Shown piece by piece: positions 36,852-46,194 of a stretch of 64,000 bases of DNA. Made by a program: the position numbers and the translations under genes. This DNA is from Enterobacteriaceae bacterium RIT714. GTDB taxonomy: Bacteria > Pseudomonadota > Gammaproteobacteria > Enterobacterales > Enterobacteriaceae. The notes beneath the pieces are model-generated. The model did not search any database and was not told the origin of the DNA. It saw only the letters and a program-made list of their open reading frames with translations. The stretch's first letter is position 1. Each line of letters begins with the position of its first letter. Location of the stretch: positions 1 to 64,000 of the forward strand of contig WJYB01000015.1 in the NCBI GenBank assembly GCA_009668015.1. The letters are read 5' to 3'.

Positions 36852-36924
36852 TCAGCGCGACGGGAAAAACAGGTCGCTGACAACCACTAAGGCCATCAGC
36901 AAGAGGAGATAGCCTTAGGAGTTG
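36852..36924 (-). promoter_or_regulatory. corA leader hairpins overlapping the CorL stop codon
   Basis: Hairpin 1 pairs CAACTCCTAAGGC (complement of 36912-36924) with GCCTTAGTGGTTG (complement of 36881-36893), 12 of 13 pairs. It contains the corL TAA. Hairpin 2 pairs TCAGCG (complement of 36875-36880) with CGCTGA (complement of 36852-36857). A ribosome on corL would disrupt hairpin 1, so translation can be read out as RNA structure and Rho access. Confidence 0.6.
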
Positions 36925-36971
36925 TTCCTGGATGACAGGGAATTGAGCCAGTATCTACTGGGTGTGTCCAA
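36915..36971 (-). CDS. corA leader peptide (CorL/YsgD-type)
   Basis: 18 codons, MDTPSRYWLNSLSSRNNS with a TTG start (complement of 36969-36971). It is supported by a strong AAGAGGA site 8 bp upstream and by its position about 26 nt into the predicted corA transcript. The stop lies inside a stable hairpin. A short leader ORF here (CorL) is reported in Salmonella to tune Rho termination of corA, and a small gene (ysgD) is annotated between uvrD and corA in E. coli. I matched by position and memory, not alignment. Confidence 0.6.
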   Translation of the reverse strand: MDTPSRYWLNSLSSRNNS

Positions 36972-37003
36972 GGCGAATGTCCTCTTAGCGTAATCGTGCG
37001 CGC

Positions 37004-37033
37004 ATGTTACGCCAGCAGTAACTGCGGCGTCAA
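37004..37033 (-). promoter_or_regulatory. Predicted corA promoter
   Basis: Minus strand: -35 TTGACG (complement of 37028-37033), 18-bp spacer, -10 TAACAT (complement of 37004-37009). Transcription would start near 36997, giving a leader of about 230 nt. Confidence 0.6.
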
Positions 37034-37062
37034 CACGCAACGGAACGCTGAAGAGCAATAAA

Positions 37063-37084
37063 TAGCCTTCAGCTATTAAGGCTA
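37063..37084 (-). terminator. Hairpin after uvrD, probable terminator
   Basis: Minus-strand stem TAGCCTT / AAGGCTA (complement of 37063-37084) with a short T-rich tail (TTTATT), 36 bp past the uvrD stop and before the corA promoter. Confidence 0.5.
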
Positions 37085-37120
37085 GCAGATTATTACAAAA
37101 TAATGATATTTTTCTGAATG

Positions 37121-39283
37121 TTACACCGTTTCCAGCTTCGCGTAGGCTGCGACCAGCCATTTGATCCCTTGCCCCTGGAACGCCACCTGCAGGCGGCTGT
37201 GCTCGCCGCTGCCTTCCAGATTCACAATGGTGCCTTCGCCAAATTTTGAATGACGGACGCGCTGGCCAAGCTTGTAGCCGGTATCGTTTTCCGAGATCGG
37301 CGTGCCCATTCGCTGATGGCTCACCGGACGGCTGATACTGGCGCGCAAACGCACCTCTTCCACACACTCTTCCGGCAGTTCACCGATGAAACGCGACGGA
37401 CGGTGATAAACCTCTTTGCCGTACAGACGGCGGGTCTCGGCGTAAGTCAGGGTCAGTTTTTGCATCGCACGCGTCACCCCGACGTAAGCCAGGCGACGTT
37501 CTTCTTCCAGACGACCGCCCTCATCCAGCGACATCTGGCTTGGGAACATCCCCTCTTCCATGCCGACGATAAACACCTGCGGGAACTCCAGCCCTTTTGC
37601 GGAGTGCAGCGTCATTAACTGCACCGCGTCCTGCCAGGTATCCGCCTGCCCTTCGCCTGCTTCCAGCGCGGCGTGCGACAAAAACGCCTGAAGCGGCATC
37701 AGATCTTCGTCTTCTTCGTTGTAGCTGAACTGGCGCGTTGCCGTCACCAGTTCCTCTAAGTTCTCAATACGCGTCTGGCCTTTCTCGCCCTTTTCCTGCT
37801 CATACATCATGCGCAGACCCGAATCTTTTACGACCCGGTCAGTCTGGACGTGCAGCGGCATATCGGCCGTTTCCTGCGCCAGCGCGTCAATCAGTTCAAT
37901 AAAGCGTTGTAATGCGCTTGCCGCGCGGCCAGCCAGCGCTTTTTCCTGCAACAGCTCCCGGCAGGCCTGCCAGAGCGTTAGCTGACGTTCACGGGCCGCC
38001 TGACGTACTACGTCGAGCGTGCGATCGCCAATCCCGCGCGTAGGCGTATTCACCACGCGCTCAAACGCCGCATCGTCGTTACGATTCGCAATCAGGCGCA
38101 GATACGAGAGCGCATCTTTGATCTCCTGACGCTCGAAGAAGCGCATACCGCCATAAATACGGTACGGCATACTCACCTGCAACAACGCCTCTTCCAGCAC
38201 GCGCGACTGGGCGTTGCTGCGATAGAGAATGGCGCACTGTTCCAGCGCTCCGCCGTTGTCCTGCCAGGTTTTAATCCGGTTGACCACAAAGCGCGCTTCA
38301 TCCAGTTCGTTGAATGCGCAATAAATCGAAATCGGTTCGCCGTCGACGCCGTCGGTCCACAGTTTTTTGCCCAGACGCCCGTTGTTGTTTTCAATCAGGG
38401 CGTTGGCGGCGCTCAGAATATTGCTGGTTGAGCGGTAGTTTTGTTCCAGACGAATGGTTTCTGCGCCGGGGAAATCGTTGAGGAAACGCTGGATGTTTTC
38501 CACCTGCGCCCCACGCCAGCCGTAGATGGACTGGTCGTCATCGCCGACGATCATGACCTTGCCGGTATCGCCCGCTAACAGACGGATCCACGCGTACTGA
38601 ATGTTGTTGGTATCCTGGAATTCGTCCACCAGGATGTTGGTGAAGCGTTCACGATAGTGCTGAAGAATATGCGGTTTATTGAGCCACAGCTCATGGGCGC
38701 GCAGCAGCAGCTCGGCGAAATCCACCAGCCCGGCGCGGTCACACGCTTCCTGATAGGCCTGATAAACCTTCTGCCACGTTTGCTCGACCGGGTTACCGAA
38801 GCTCTGAATATGATGCGGGCGCAGCCCTTCGTCTTTCTGGCCGTTGATGTACCACATCGCCTGACGCGGCGGCCACTGCTTCTCGTCAAGATTCATCGCC
38901 TTGATGAGACGCTTCAGCAGACGAAGCTGGTCTTCACTGTCGAGGATCTGGAAATCCTGCGGCAGGTTCGCGTCCATATGGTGCGCGCGCAGCAGGCGAT
39001 GAGCCAGTCCGTGGAAAGTCCCCACCCACATGCCGCCCTGGCTGGTTCCCATCAGCTGCGCGATACGATGGCGCATCTCCGCTGCCGCTTTGTTGGTAAA
39101 CGTCACGGCCATAATGGAATACGGCGAGCAGTTTTCCACGCTTTGCAGCCACGCAATACGATGCACCAGAACACGTGTCTTACCACTGCCCGCCCCTGCC
39201 AGCACCAGCATATTGGTACGCGTCGCGGCAACCGCGTCACGCTGTTTGTCATTAAGGCTGTCGAGCAGGTAAGAAACGTCCAT
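37121..39283 (-). CDS. uvrD: DNA helicase II
   Basis: 720 aa, as in E. coli. 3'-5' SF1A helicase for nucleotide excision and mismatch repair and for removing RecA filaments. Walker A LAGAGSGKTRVLVHR, Walker B NILVDEFQDTNN, motif III GDDDQSIYGWRGA, motif IV LEQNYRS, motif VI AYVGVTRAMQ. The C-terminal Tudor-like RNA-polymerase-binding tail follows (LGQRVRHSKFGEGTIVNLEG). The ATG at 39283 gives MDVSYLLDSLND; two residues further upstream are in frame. A LexA-box-like sequence precedes it. Confidence 0.98.
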   Translation of the reverse strand: MDVSYLLDSLNDKQRDAVAATRTNMLVLAGAGSGKTRVLVHRIAWLQSVENCSPYSIMAVTFTNKAAAEMRHRIAQLMGTSQGGMWVGTFHGLAHRLLRAHHMDANLPQDFQILDSEDQLRLLKRLIKAMNLDEKQWPPRQAMWYINGQKDEGLRPHHIQSFGNPVEQTWQKVYQAYQEACDRAGLVDFAELLLRAHELWLNKPHILQHYRERFTNILVDEFQDTNNIQYAWIRLLAGDTGKVMIVGDDDQSIYGWRGAQVENIQRFLNDFPGAETIRLEQNYRSTSNILSAANALIENNNGRLGKKLWTDGVDGEPISIYCAFNELDEARFVVNRIKTWQDNGGALEQCAILYRSNAQSRVLEEALLQVSMPYRIYGGMRFFERQEIKDALSYLRLIANRNDDAAFERVVNTPTRGIGDRTLDVVRQAARERQLTLWQACRELLQEKALAGRAASALQRFIELIDALAQETADMPLHVQTDRVVKDSGLRMMYEQEKGEKGQTRIENLEELVTATRQFSYNEEDEDLMPLQAFLSHAALEAGEGQADTWQDAVQLMTLHSAKGLEFPQVFIVGMEEGMFPSQMSLDEGGRLEEERRLAYVGVTRAMQKLTLTYAETRRLYGKEVYHRPSRFIGELPEECVEEVRLRASISRPVSHQRMGTPISENDTGYKLGQRVRHSKFGEGTIVNLEGSGEHSRLQVAFQGQGIKWLVAAYAKLETV

Positions 39284-39331
39284 TGGCACCGCCAGAAGTC
39301 ATCTGCCCGGTCGCCGTTTCGCTTCCGGACA

Positions 39332-39351
39332 TACTGTTAATTTATACAATA
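39332..39351 (-). promoter_or_regulatory. LexA (SOS) box of uvrD
   Basis: TACTGTTAATTTATACAATA has CTGT-N8-ACAA, one mismatch from CTGT-N8-ACAG, 49-68 bp upstream of the uvrD ATG. uvrD is SOS-inducible in E. coli; the weaker half-site suggests moderate LexA affinity. Confidence 0.7.
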
Positions 39352-39361
39352 CTGCTGGTGA

Positions 39362-40078
39362 TTATATCAGCGTGGTGAGGGATGCCAACCGCGAAATTTC
39401 TACGTGCGGCAACAGGCGACTGTCAGGGGTCTGCATCAGGTCGGCATTTTCCGGTTTGATCCAACAGGCCTGCATCCCACAGCGTATCGCACCGGCGACA
39501 TCAGTGGTCAGGTCATCGCCCACATGCAGGATTTCGCCCAGCGGCAGAGCCAGTTTTTCTGCCGCCAGATGGTACATATCGTTGAACGGTTTCGAGCGCC
39601 CGTGCGGACCAGCACGCAATACAAACTCAAAATAATCGCCAAGGCCGAACAGCTCAGGCTGGGCGTTACCGTTAGTGATCGCCACCAGCGGCCATTTTTT
39701 GGCGAGCATAGCCAGGGTGTCGTGAGTCTCCTGCGGAACATCAATGCGGCTACGCCATTTGGCAAAGTGGGCCATCGAGGCTTCAGCGCCAAGCGCCGCG
39801 TCTTGCGCACTCAGCCCGGCATGCAGCATCGTCTGTTCAACGGCGCGGCGACGCCATTCCGTCACATCATGATAGATTTCTGGCTCCGTCTCGCGTAACG
39901 CCTGACGCATGCGTTGAAAATCACGGTTTTGGAGCGTTTTTAAAGACGGATGATAGTTTTGCACAAACGCCAGCGCTTCCTGTTCGGTGCGCAGAATCAC
40001 CTGACGGTTGTCGTAAAGGGTGTCATCGAGATCGAAAGTCAGGGCAGATATCTGACCCAGTGGGCGGTAAAAACGCAT
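39362..40078 (-). CDS. yigB: HAD phosphatase YigB (FMN / riboflavin-precursor phosphatase)
   Basis: 238 aa, as in E. coli. HAD hydrolase shown in E. coli to dephosphorylate FMN and the riboflavin intermediate 5-amino-6-(5-phosphoribitylamino)uracil. Motif [13 protein letters not shown], motif [10 protein letters not shown], motif III Lys in [10 protein letters not shown], motif [16 protein letters not shown]. Last gene of lptM-dapF-yigA-xerC-yigB; its ATG shares a base with the xerC stop. Confidence 0.94.
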   Translation of the reverse strand: MRFYRPLGQISALTFDLDDTLYDNRQVILRTEQEALAFVQNYHPSLKTLQNRDFQRMRQALRETEPEIYHDVTEWRRRAVEQTMLHAGLSAQDAALGAEASMAHFAKWRSRIDVPQETHDTLAMLAKKWPLVAITNGNAQPELFGLGDYFEFVLRAGPHGRSKPFNDMYHLAAEKLALPLGEILHVGDDLTTDVAGAIRCGMQACWIKPENADLMQTPDSRLLPHVEISRLASLTTLI

Positions 40079-40980
40079 TATTTCCCCCGTTTTGCGCGTG
40101 GATGGGCCGAGTCGTACACCGAGGCAAGGTGTTGAAAATCAAGATGGGTATAGATTTGGGTGGTCGACAGATTCGCGTGGCCCAGCAATTCTTGCACGCC
40201 GCGCAGATCGCCGCTGGACTCCAGCATATGCGTCGCAAAAGAGTGGCGAAGTTTATGCGGATGTACGTGGCTGTTCAGCCCCTGCTTGATACCCCATTCG
40301 GCAAAACGCTTTTGCACGTTGCGCGCGGAAATGCGTTTCCCCAGTTTTGAGAGAAACAGCGCATTTTCTTCTGTACCAAACAGGCCGCGCAGATCCAGCC
40401 AGTGCTCAATCCACGCCACCGCATTGCGGCCAATCGGCAAACGGCGCTCTTTGCTGCCCTTGCCCATCACCCACACTTCGCCGGTATCCAGATCGAGATG
40501 TTTAAGATCTAATCCCACCAGTTCCGAAAGACGTAATCCCGCGCCATACATTACCTCCAGCATCGCGCGATCGCGCACCGCCAGCGGATCGTTAAGATCG
40601 ATATCCAGCAGACGATTCACGTCATCAACGTCGATATTTTTCGGCAGATGGCGCGGCGCTTTTGGGGTGGCGATGCCTTTTGCCGGATTGGCTTTTAGCT
40701 CGCCCTGGCTCACCAGCCAGTCAAAGAAACTGCGCAGGGCAGAAAGCCGTAACGCGAGACTCGCCGGGCCTAAACCTTTGCGTCGGCTGCGCACCACAAA
40801 TCCGCGCACGATCGCAGCGTCACATTGTTGCCAGCTTTTCAGACCGATCTCGTCGGCGATCTGCATGATGGCATCAAGCTGACGCTGATAATTCAGCAGC
40901 GTGATCGGGCTAAGCTGGCGTTCAACGCCAAGATAACGCAGAAAACGCGCGACAAGGGGATTAAGCAGTGACTCCGTCAT
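40078..40980 (-). CDS. xerC: Site-specific tyrosine recombinase XerC
   Basis: 300 aa (E. coli 298). Pairs with XerD to resolve chromosome dimers at dif under FtsK control. The N-terminal SAM-like core-binding domain (~10-95) precedes the catalytic domain, with Arg in [10 protein letters not shown], the His-x-x-Arg of [14 protein letters not shown], His in [10 protein letters not shown] and the nucleophile Tyr in TQIYTHLDF. It is a chromosomal housekeeping recombinase, not a mobile element integrase. Overlaps yigA by ATGA. Confidence 0.97.
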   Translation of the reverse strand: MTESLLNPLVARFLRYLGVERQLSPITLLNYQRQLDAIMQIADEIGLKSWQQCDAAIVRGFVVRSRRKGLGPASLALRLSALRSFFDWLVSQGELKANPAKGIATPKAPRHLPKNIDVDDVNRLLDIDLNDPLAVRDRAMLEVMYGAGLRLSELVGLDLKHLDLDTGEVWVMGKGSKERRLPIGRNAVAWIEHWLDLRGLFGTEENALFLSKLGKRISARNVQKRFAEWGIKQGLNSHVHPHKLRHSFATHMLESSGDLRGVQELLGHANLSTTQIYTHLDFQHLASVYDSAHPRAKRGK

Positions 40981-41684
40981 ATGCGTTCAATCCAGCGCTC
41001 CAGCAGCTCAGGCAGCATCAGGGCTATTTCCTGTAGCAGGTGCGTGCCCTGTCCTTGCTCATAGTGGTGTGCGTCGCGGCTGGTGAATAACATCACGCCC
41101 AGATCGCCCTCACGCCCCATCAACGACATTGCCACTGAGCCAATCGCTTTGGCTTCAGGCAACACCACCAGCAGCTCAGGACCGTTCAATGGCCCAAGAT
41201 AGTGATGCTCATGGCCAAGGCGCTGAATGCGCAGCGGTTCGAACGCCTGACGGCTTAACGCCAGATGGGTAAAACCGGACGGTGCACCAATACGCCAGCG
41301 ATCGGGGAACAGACGAATGGTCGCCCCTGCCAGCCCGAGCTCACGCGCCCAGCGGTGAAAACGGCTGAGAAATTCTTCCAGGCTGTGCGCCGACGCAAGC
41401 CGCGCCTGCAAATGCAGCAGTCGGTAAAACAGGCTTTCGTTATTGCTGGCCTGTTCCATCAGCAGCGTCATGTTTTCTTCAAGCTGATCGATGTGTTTGC
41501 GCGAACGCGCCATGTGCCATTCGACCAGCGATACCGTCTCGCGGACCGGATGCGGGACGCGCATCTGTTCGACAACGCGTGCATTGCGGATAAAAAACTC
41601 AGGATTGCGCAGCAGATAATCAACAACAGCCCGGTCGTCCAGTTCCGTCATTGTTTCCTGCAGTTCTTCCCCTGGTTGTTTCAT
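40977..41684 (-). CDS. yigA: DUF484 domain-containing protein YigA
   Basis: 235 aa, as in E. coli. DUF484 protein with a GAF-like C-terminal half (about residues 90-235: [40 protein letters not shown]) and a helical N-terminus with [20 protein letters not shown]. Function unknown. It is coupled by ATGA overlaps on both sides (dapF and xerC), an arrangement that is conserved in enterics but does not by itself reveal a role. Confidence 0.9.
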   Translation of the reverse strand: MKQPGEELQETMTELDDRAVVDYLLRNPEFFIRNARVVEQMRVPHPVRETVSLVEWHMARSRKHIDQLEENMTLLMEQASNNESLFYRLLHLQARLASAHSLEEFLSRFHRWARELGLAGATIRLFPDRWRIGAPSGFTHLALSRQAFEPLRIQRLGHEHHYLGPLNGPELLVVLPEAKAIGSVAMSLMGREGDLGVMLFTSRDAHHYEQGQGTHLLQEIALMLPELLERWIERI

Positions 41685-42505
41685 AAATGGATAAACCCGT
41701 CGTATACATGTGCCGCCGGGCCAGTCATAAACAGCGGATGACCCGGACCTTTCCAGGCGATATCAAGACGACCGCCTGGCAATTCCACGCGAACCTCTTC
41801 GGCCAGTAAACCTTGTGAGATGCCGACGGCGACCGCAGCACACGCACCGCTGCCGCAGGCTCGCGTTTCGCCCGCACCGCGCTCATAGACGCGCAGGCGG
41901 ATATGTTCACGTTTGACTACCTGCATAAAACCAATATTGGCGCGCTCAGGGAAGCGGTCATGGCTTTCCATCACCGGCCCAAGCGTTTCGACCGCAGCGG
42001 TATCAACATCATCAACCTGAATCACACAATGGGGATTGCCCATCGAGACCACGCCACACAATACTGTCTGCTCGGACGCCCGCATGATATAGGTCTTTTC
42101 CGCTTTGATGGCCCGAAAGGGGACCGCTGATGGCTCGAAGTTGGGCTCCCCCATATTCACGCGCACCAGCTCATCGTCGGTCACACTTAAGACCATACGA
42201 CCATTCGCCGTGCTGACGCGAATATCGCGCTTGTTGGTCAGGCCTTTGAGGCGCACAAAACGAGCGAAACAGCGCGCGCCGTTGCCGCACTGCGAGACTT
42301 CACTTCCGTCAGCGTTGAAGATGCGATAGTGAAAATCGAGATCGGGATCGTACGGCGGCTCAACGACCAGCAGCTGATCAAAACCGACACCCAGATGACG
42401 ATCCGCCAGACGGCGAATCAGCTCCGGGGAAAAAAAGACATTCTGCGTTACCGCGTCGACGACCATAAAATCGTTGCCAAGGCCATGCATCTTAGAGAAC
42501 TGCAT
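41681..42505 (-). CDS. dapF: Diaminopimelate epimerase
   Basis: 274 aa, as in E. coli. It interconverts LL- and meso-diaminopimelate for lysine and peptidoglycan. Two pseudo-symmetric halves, each with a catalytic Cys: [13 protein letters not shown] and [21 protein letters not shown] lies near the start. The ATG at 42505 gives [12 protein letters not shown]; one extra in-frame ATG precedes it. 35 bp downstream of lptM. Confidence 0.97.
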   Translation of the reverse strand: MQFSKMHGLGNDFMVVDAVTQNVFFSPELIRRLADRHLGVGFDQLLVVEPPYDPDLDFHYRIFNADGSEVSQCGNGARCFARFVRLKGLTNKRDIRVSTANGRMVLSVTDDELVRVNMGEPNFEPSAVPFRAIKAEKTYIMRASEQTVLCGVVSMGNPHCVIQVDDVDTAAVETLGPVMESHDRFPERANIGFMQVVKREHIRLRVYERGAGETRACGSGACAAVAVGISQGLLAEEVRVELPGGRLDIAWKGPGHPLFMTGPAAHVYDGFIHL

Positions 42506-42540
42506 CATCTACTCCATTGCGCGGGTACAGAACGTGATTA

Positions 42541-42744
42541 TCAGTAGTTCACCTGGCTTGGGCCACCGTTGTCGCCGCGATCGTTGCTATCCGGCGTCGA
42601 TGACTCGATCTGACTTTGCACCGGTTTGGTCGGCGGTGGCGCTGACTTATCTGCCGGCGGGAAGTACAGCGGTCCCTTCAATCCACAGCCGGTCAGACTA
42701 AACAGAGTAACGAGAACGGCAAGCGTTCGAAAAACGTTTTTCAT
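42541..42744 (-). CDS. lptM: LPS translocon maturation lipoprotein LptM
   Basis: 67 aa lipoprotein (YifL). Signal peptide with lipobox LTGCGLKGPLYFPP; the mature protein starts at Cys20. LptM binds the LptDE translocon and promotes correct disulfide formation in LptD in E. coli. Only the N-terminal part after the Cys is conserved in this family; the Pro/Asp/Asn-rich tail (STPDSNDRGDNGGPSQVNY) is disordered. First gene of lptM-dapF-yigA-xerC-yigB, divergent from cyaY. Confidence 0.93.
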   Translation of the reverse strand: MKNVFRTLAVLVTLFSLTGCGLKGPLYFPPADKSAPPPTKPVQSQIESSTPDSNDRGDNGGPSQVNY

Positions 42745-42882
42745 TATGGGTTGCCCGTAAGTTCATGCTTTCTGCTTTCTATCATCGCAGGAGAAGACAC
42801 AAAAGCAAGAGTTTGCCGCTTTCCTGCAACGGGAATTATTTAGCGTTATACTGCCGCCATCACGAAAAACAGGAACATAACC

Positions 42883-43206
42883 ATGAACGACAGTGAATTC
42901 CATCGCCTTGCCGATACCCTGTGGCAAACCATTGAAGAGCAGCTGGACGACTGGGATGGCGACAGCGACATTGATTGTGAAATCAACGGCGGCGTACTGA
43001 CCTTAAGCTTTGAGAACGGCAGCAAAATTATTATCAACCGTCAGGAACCGCTGCATCAGGTCTGGCTGGCAACCAAACAGGGTGGCTACCATTTCGATCT
43101 CAAAGGCGATGAGTGGATTTGCGATCGTAGCGGCGAAAAGTTCTGGGATCTGCTGGAACAGGCGGCAACGCAGCAGGCTGGCGAAGAAGTGAGCTTCCGG
43201 GATTAA
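42883..43206 (+). CDS. cyaY: Iron-sulfur cluster assembly protein CyaY (frataxin)
   Basis: 107 aa (E. coli 106). Frataxin ortholog that binds iron and modulates IscS. The acidic first helix ([18 protein letters not shown]) provides metal ligands; the beta-sheet core has [20 protein letters not shown] and [12 protein letters not shown] bidirectional terminator separates it from the convergent cyaA. Confidence 0.97.
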   Translation: MNDSEFHRLADTLWQTIEEQLDDWDGDSDIDCEINGGVLTLSFENGSKIIINRQEPLHQVWLATKQGGYHFDLKGDEWICDRSGEKFWDLLEQAATQQAGEEVSFRD

Positions 43207-43213
43207 TGACAAA

Positions 43214-43237
43214 AAAACCTCTCTTATGAGAGGTTTT
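43214..43237. terminator. Bidirectional terminator between cyaY and cyaA
   Basis: Stem AAAACCTCTC / GAGAGGTTTT (43214-43223 with 43228-43237), loop TTAT, with A-run and T-run flanks, so it works for cyaY (plus) and may also work for cyaA (minus). Confidence 0.9.
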
Positions 43238-43247
43238 TTGTTTCTGC

Positions 43248-43285
43248 TCCCTCTCCCGTCGGAGAAGGTCGGGGTGAGAGCATCA
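43248..43285. repeat. CCCTCTCCC intergenic repeat, copy 3
   Basis: CCCTCTCCC, then GGAGAAGG and GGGGTGAGAGC, the same element as at 7702 and 35756 but with a mutated second arm. It lies between the terminator and the cyaA stop codon. Confidence 0.6.
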
Positions 43286-43303
43286 GAGTGCACTCCCCCG
43301 CAC

Positions 43304-45847
43304 TCAGGAGAAATATTGCTGCAACAGCGGCGTATTGGCATCCTGGTTGGCAGGCACCGCAGGAATAGCCTGGGTCCGGAACGGTATGACCTGCGCACGC
43401 CCGTCGACTTTCACAATCTGATAAAACTGCGGCAAGTTGAAGTTGATAAAGCTCGAGCCGTAGGTGAAGCGATCGTGTGAGGACGAATAGAAGCGGCTCA
43501 CGTCGCGCACCAGCTCCTCTTTGCTGCCTTCGCAGTGGTGATACACTTCGGCACGGTTGGTTTCATCCAGGATATAAATATTGAACCCGGCGTCATCCCC
43601 CACCTCTTCAAAGAAGAACTGAATAATGCCTTCGCTGGCAAAACCGTCCACCACTTGCGGCAGTTTGACGTGGTTGGTTTCAACCTGCACCGACAAGCCG
43701 TGCAGCTTGTTGTGAGAGATCGCACCGTAGAATTCAATGGCGTTTTCCAGCTTCTGTACTGAAACATTCAGACGCTCGAAGAACAACCCCCAGGTCTGGC
43801 CGGAGACGCGCAGCGCTTTGAAGCGGCCCGTTTCCTGACGCGTACTGGAAAGACGCAGTTCAATACATTCCGACACCAGTTGCTGCACGCGGGTACGAAT
43901 CAGACCACGCAGATGCTGGCTGTAGCAGAACACTTCCACGCTATCCGGCGGCGCGGCATCCTGGTGCATTTTACCGAGAATGGTTTTCAGCGCTTCGATC
44001 ATCGCCTGCTCGCCGTTGAAATGCAGGGTACGCACTTCGTTCCACGAGTTGCGATACAGCAGATCGACGCTGCCAATGAGGCAGTTTTGCTGCTCGCCAA
44101 AGCTAAAGACATCCAGCTTGCGGAAGTCAAAATGGACCACCTGATTGCGGAAAGCCGCCGTCGGGTCGTACTCCAGGTTGACAATAATCGCCAGATGACG
44201 AATTTCACACGGGCTGTAGAGCGCTTTCGGCGTTGGCGCAGGTAAGCGCAGCGGGAAGTGGTGCGACACATCGGCGACCATTTCCTGCAATTTGGCTAAA
44301 TCGACCACGTCGTTGCCTTTGATAAACAGGCGAGTCCGTGAAGTCAGCAGGCCGTTAAACCAGGCCCAGGCCACCAGCTTATTGAGATACCGGTTATATT
44401 CCAGCGGCTGATGGCTGATGATCGAATCCATGTTTGGCGAACGGTTGTAAAGATACCAGCCCGTCCGGTTCGCGCGTCCTGGCGGAACGTAGATAAAGGT
44501 CAGGTTTGGCTCTGACAGATCGGGGGAAATCTGCGGGTTAACCAGGGTCACTTTGCCCGGGAGCGCTTCGAAAGCCGCGTAAAGTTTACGGGTCAACACA
44601 CCGATATCCTGCGGGCTGGCGGAAACGCTGAGGTTGTTGCGGCGAGCAAAGCGAATCAGGTTACGGTAGCTTTGCATCATGGCATCGAGCAATTCGTTGT
44701 GTGCTTCACGCACCTGATCGATTTTCCAGTTGGCGCGATTATCGAGCATGGATAAGCGTTCTTCGTCCCATCCCCACTCTTTGACTAACTGACTGACCAC
44801 TTCACGACGCCAGCCGACACACGCACGTTCGCGGCTGAGTTTTTCACAGACTTTGAGATAGAAACATCGACGCACCAGATCGAGACGCGTGGTGTCATCA
44901 ATGGCTTTCAGGTATTCGGTGACGCGTTCCAGCATCATGCAGTAGGCATCAAGGCCAAAGGAGACAATCTCTCCGTCATGCAGACGCTGTTTAATGTCTT
45001 TTGCCAGCAGGCGTGGCGTGGGGTATTCCCAGGAGTACGCTTCAAGCAGCAGCGTTTTCAGCACCGCTTTATACGGTGAATCAATACTTTTGTAGAGCTG
45101 CCACAGACTTGCGCCGAAATATTCTTCAGCGGACAAGGAGCTTAAGCCACCCAAATCCAGCCATTCGTTTGGCGTCAGCACGCCCTGCGAATAGAGCGAC
45201 ATGACGTAGTCGTCGTAATGCTCTTCTTCTTCGCACGGCACCATATTCCACAAAATGCGTTTACCGGCCAGACGTACAGCGCTGCGATAAAATTCATCCA
45301 GCAGCAACATGTGCTGGGTTGAACCGCAGTCTTCACCGCCGAGGCTACCGCTTTCGTTATGGCGGAAACGGTTTTCGTCAATCAGGAAGAAGCTCACTTC
45401 CACACCGAGCGATGCTGCCCAGCTTTCCAGCAGGCTACATTTACGCTGCAGGAGCTGGCGTTCGTCGTTATCAAGCCATGACTGATGGCAGACCCAGATA
45501 TCGAGATCAGAGGAACAGCTTTGACCTACCGACGAGGTACTGCCCATCGAGTAAACGCCGGTAATCGGCAGTTCACCTTTCGGTGACACTTGCGGCGGCA
45601 TACCACGGTGGAGTTCCAGCTCAGTCAGATAGTGCTGTTGGGTTTCGTCGGGCGTGAAGAGGCAAATGCCCTGGGGAACGTTACCATCGAGGTAACCCGG
45701 CATCAACGGATGGTGATAATGCAATAACGTTGGCAGCAGACTGTAAACCTGTTGGAAAGCAGGTCCCATGGCAGCAAGCGCGCGATCCACGCGCAATTGA
45801 TTTATGGCATCCAGTCTCTGTTTCAGAGTCTCAATATAGAGGTACAA
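43304..45847 (-). CDS. cyaA: Class I adenylate cyclase
   Basis: 847 aa (E. coli 848). Makes cAMP. The N-terminal nucleotidyltransferase-like catalytic domain carries [20 protein letters not shown], with the catalytic Asp pair (DLD); the C-terminal half is regulatory and responds to PTS EIIA-Glc. The start codon is TTG (complement of 45845-45847), as in E. coli, where it limits synthesis. A CRP site upstream provides feedback repression. Convergent with cyaY and divergent from hemC. Confidence 0.98.
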   Translation of the reverse strand: MYLYIETLKQRLDAINQLRVDRALAAMGPAFQQVYSLLPTLLHYHHPLMPGYLDGNVPQGICLFTPDETQQHYLTELELHRGMPPQVSPKGELPITGVYSMGSTSSVGQSCSSDLDIWVCHQSWLDNDERQLLQRKCSLLESWAASLGVEVSFFLIDENRFRHNESGSLGGEDCGSTQHMLLLDEFYRSAVRLAGKRILWNMVPCEEEEHYDDYVMSLYSQGVLTPNEWLDLGGLSSLSAEEYFGASLWQLYKSIDSPYKAVLKTLLLEAYSWEYPTPRLLAKDIKQRLHDGEIVSFGLDAYCMMLERVTEYLKAIDDTTRLDLVRRCFYLKVCEKLSRERACVGWRREVVSQLVKEWGWDEERLSMLDNRANWKIDQVREAHNELLDAMMQSYRNLIRFARRNNLSVSASPQDIGVLTRKLYAAFEALPGKVTLVNPQISPDLSEPNLTFIYVPPGRANRTGWYLYNRSPNMDSIISHQPLEYNRYLNKLVAWAWFNGLLTSRTRLFIKGNDVVDLAKLQEMVADVSHHFPLRLPAPTPKALYSPCEIRHLAIIVNLEYDPTAAFRNQVVHFDFRKLDVFSFGEQQNCLIGSVDLLYRNSWNEVRTLHFNGEQAMIEALKTILGKMHQDAAPPDSVEVFCYSQHLRGLIRTRVQQLVSECIELRLSSTRQETGRFKALRVSGQTWGLFFERLNVSVQKLENAIEFYGAISHNKLHGLSVQVETNHVKLPQVVDGFASEGIIQFFFEEVGDDAGFNIYILDETNRAEVYHHCEGSKEELVRDVSRFYSSSHDRFTYGSSFINFNLPQFYQIVKVDGRAQVIPFRTQAIPAVPANQDANTPLLQQYFS

Positions 45848-45986
45848 GACATATCGCCTGATGTTGCCGGACGTAGCAATCGTTCATAAGAGCGAATGAT
45901 TACGAGCCCGCAGTATTTCAAAAAAGAACCGTTACCTTTTTTCGCCCTTATCTTTTTGGTCGTACAGACGAAAAAATGGTCTAAAA

Positions 45987-46002
45987 CGTGATCAATTTAA
46001 CA
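45987..46002 (-). promoter_or_regulatory. CRP site of the cyaA promoter
   Basis: Minus strand TGTTA-AATTGA-TCACG, within a stretch that appears essentially unchanged from the E. coli cyaA P2 region as I recall it. CRP-cAMP bound here represses cyaA. Confidence 0.75.
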
Positions 46003-46011
46003 CCTTGCTGA

Positions 46012-46049
46012 TTGACCGTAAAGAAAGATGCGCTACATACAAGTGTAGC
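46012..46049 (+). promoter_or_regulatory. Candidate hemC promoter with inverted repeat
   Basis: TTGACC (46012-46017), 16 bp, TACATA (46034-46039). An inverted repeat GCTACA-TACAAG-TGTAGC (46032-46049) sits on the -10/start region. The rest of the 347-bp cyaA-hemC gap shows no further gene. Confidence 0.4.
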
Positions 46050-46194
46050 ACCGTTCTGCACGTGTAAATTCCTTAATACGGTTGCGGATGACCTGAGCAC
46101 CGCCTTGTCCCTCACCCCTTCATCGACCGTAAAACTGACATCCCAGAGTCAACAATGTTAGGATGGTCAACGGACGATAATGACGGTAACAAGC

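Noticed and set aside
36852-36896. Second small ORF in the corA leader (MALVVVSDLFFPSR)
   Set aside because: It starts with ATG but has no ribosome-binding site, and it lies within the hairpin region. The TTG ORF at 36915-36971 has a good site and fits CorL better.
40078-40980. Integrase-like gene as a sign of a mobile element
   Set aside because: The tyrosine recombinase is XerC in its conserved dapF-yigA-xerC-yigB context; there are no att repeats or phage genes.
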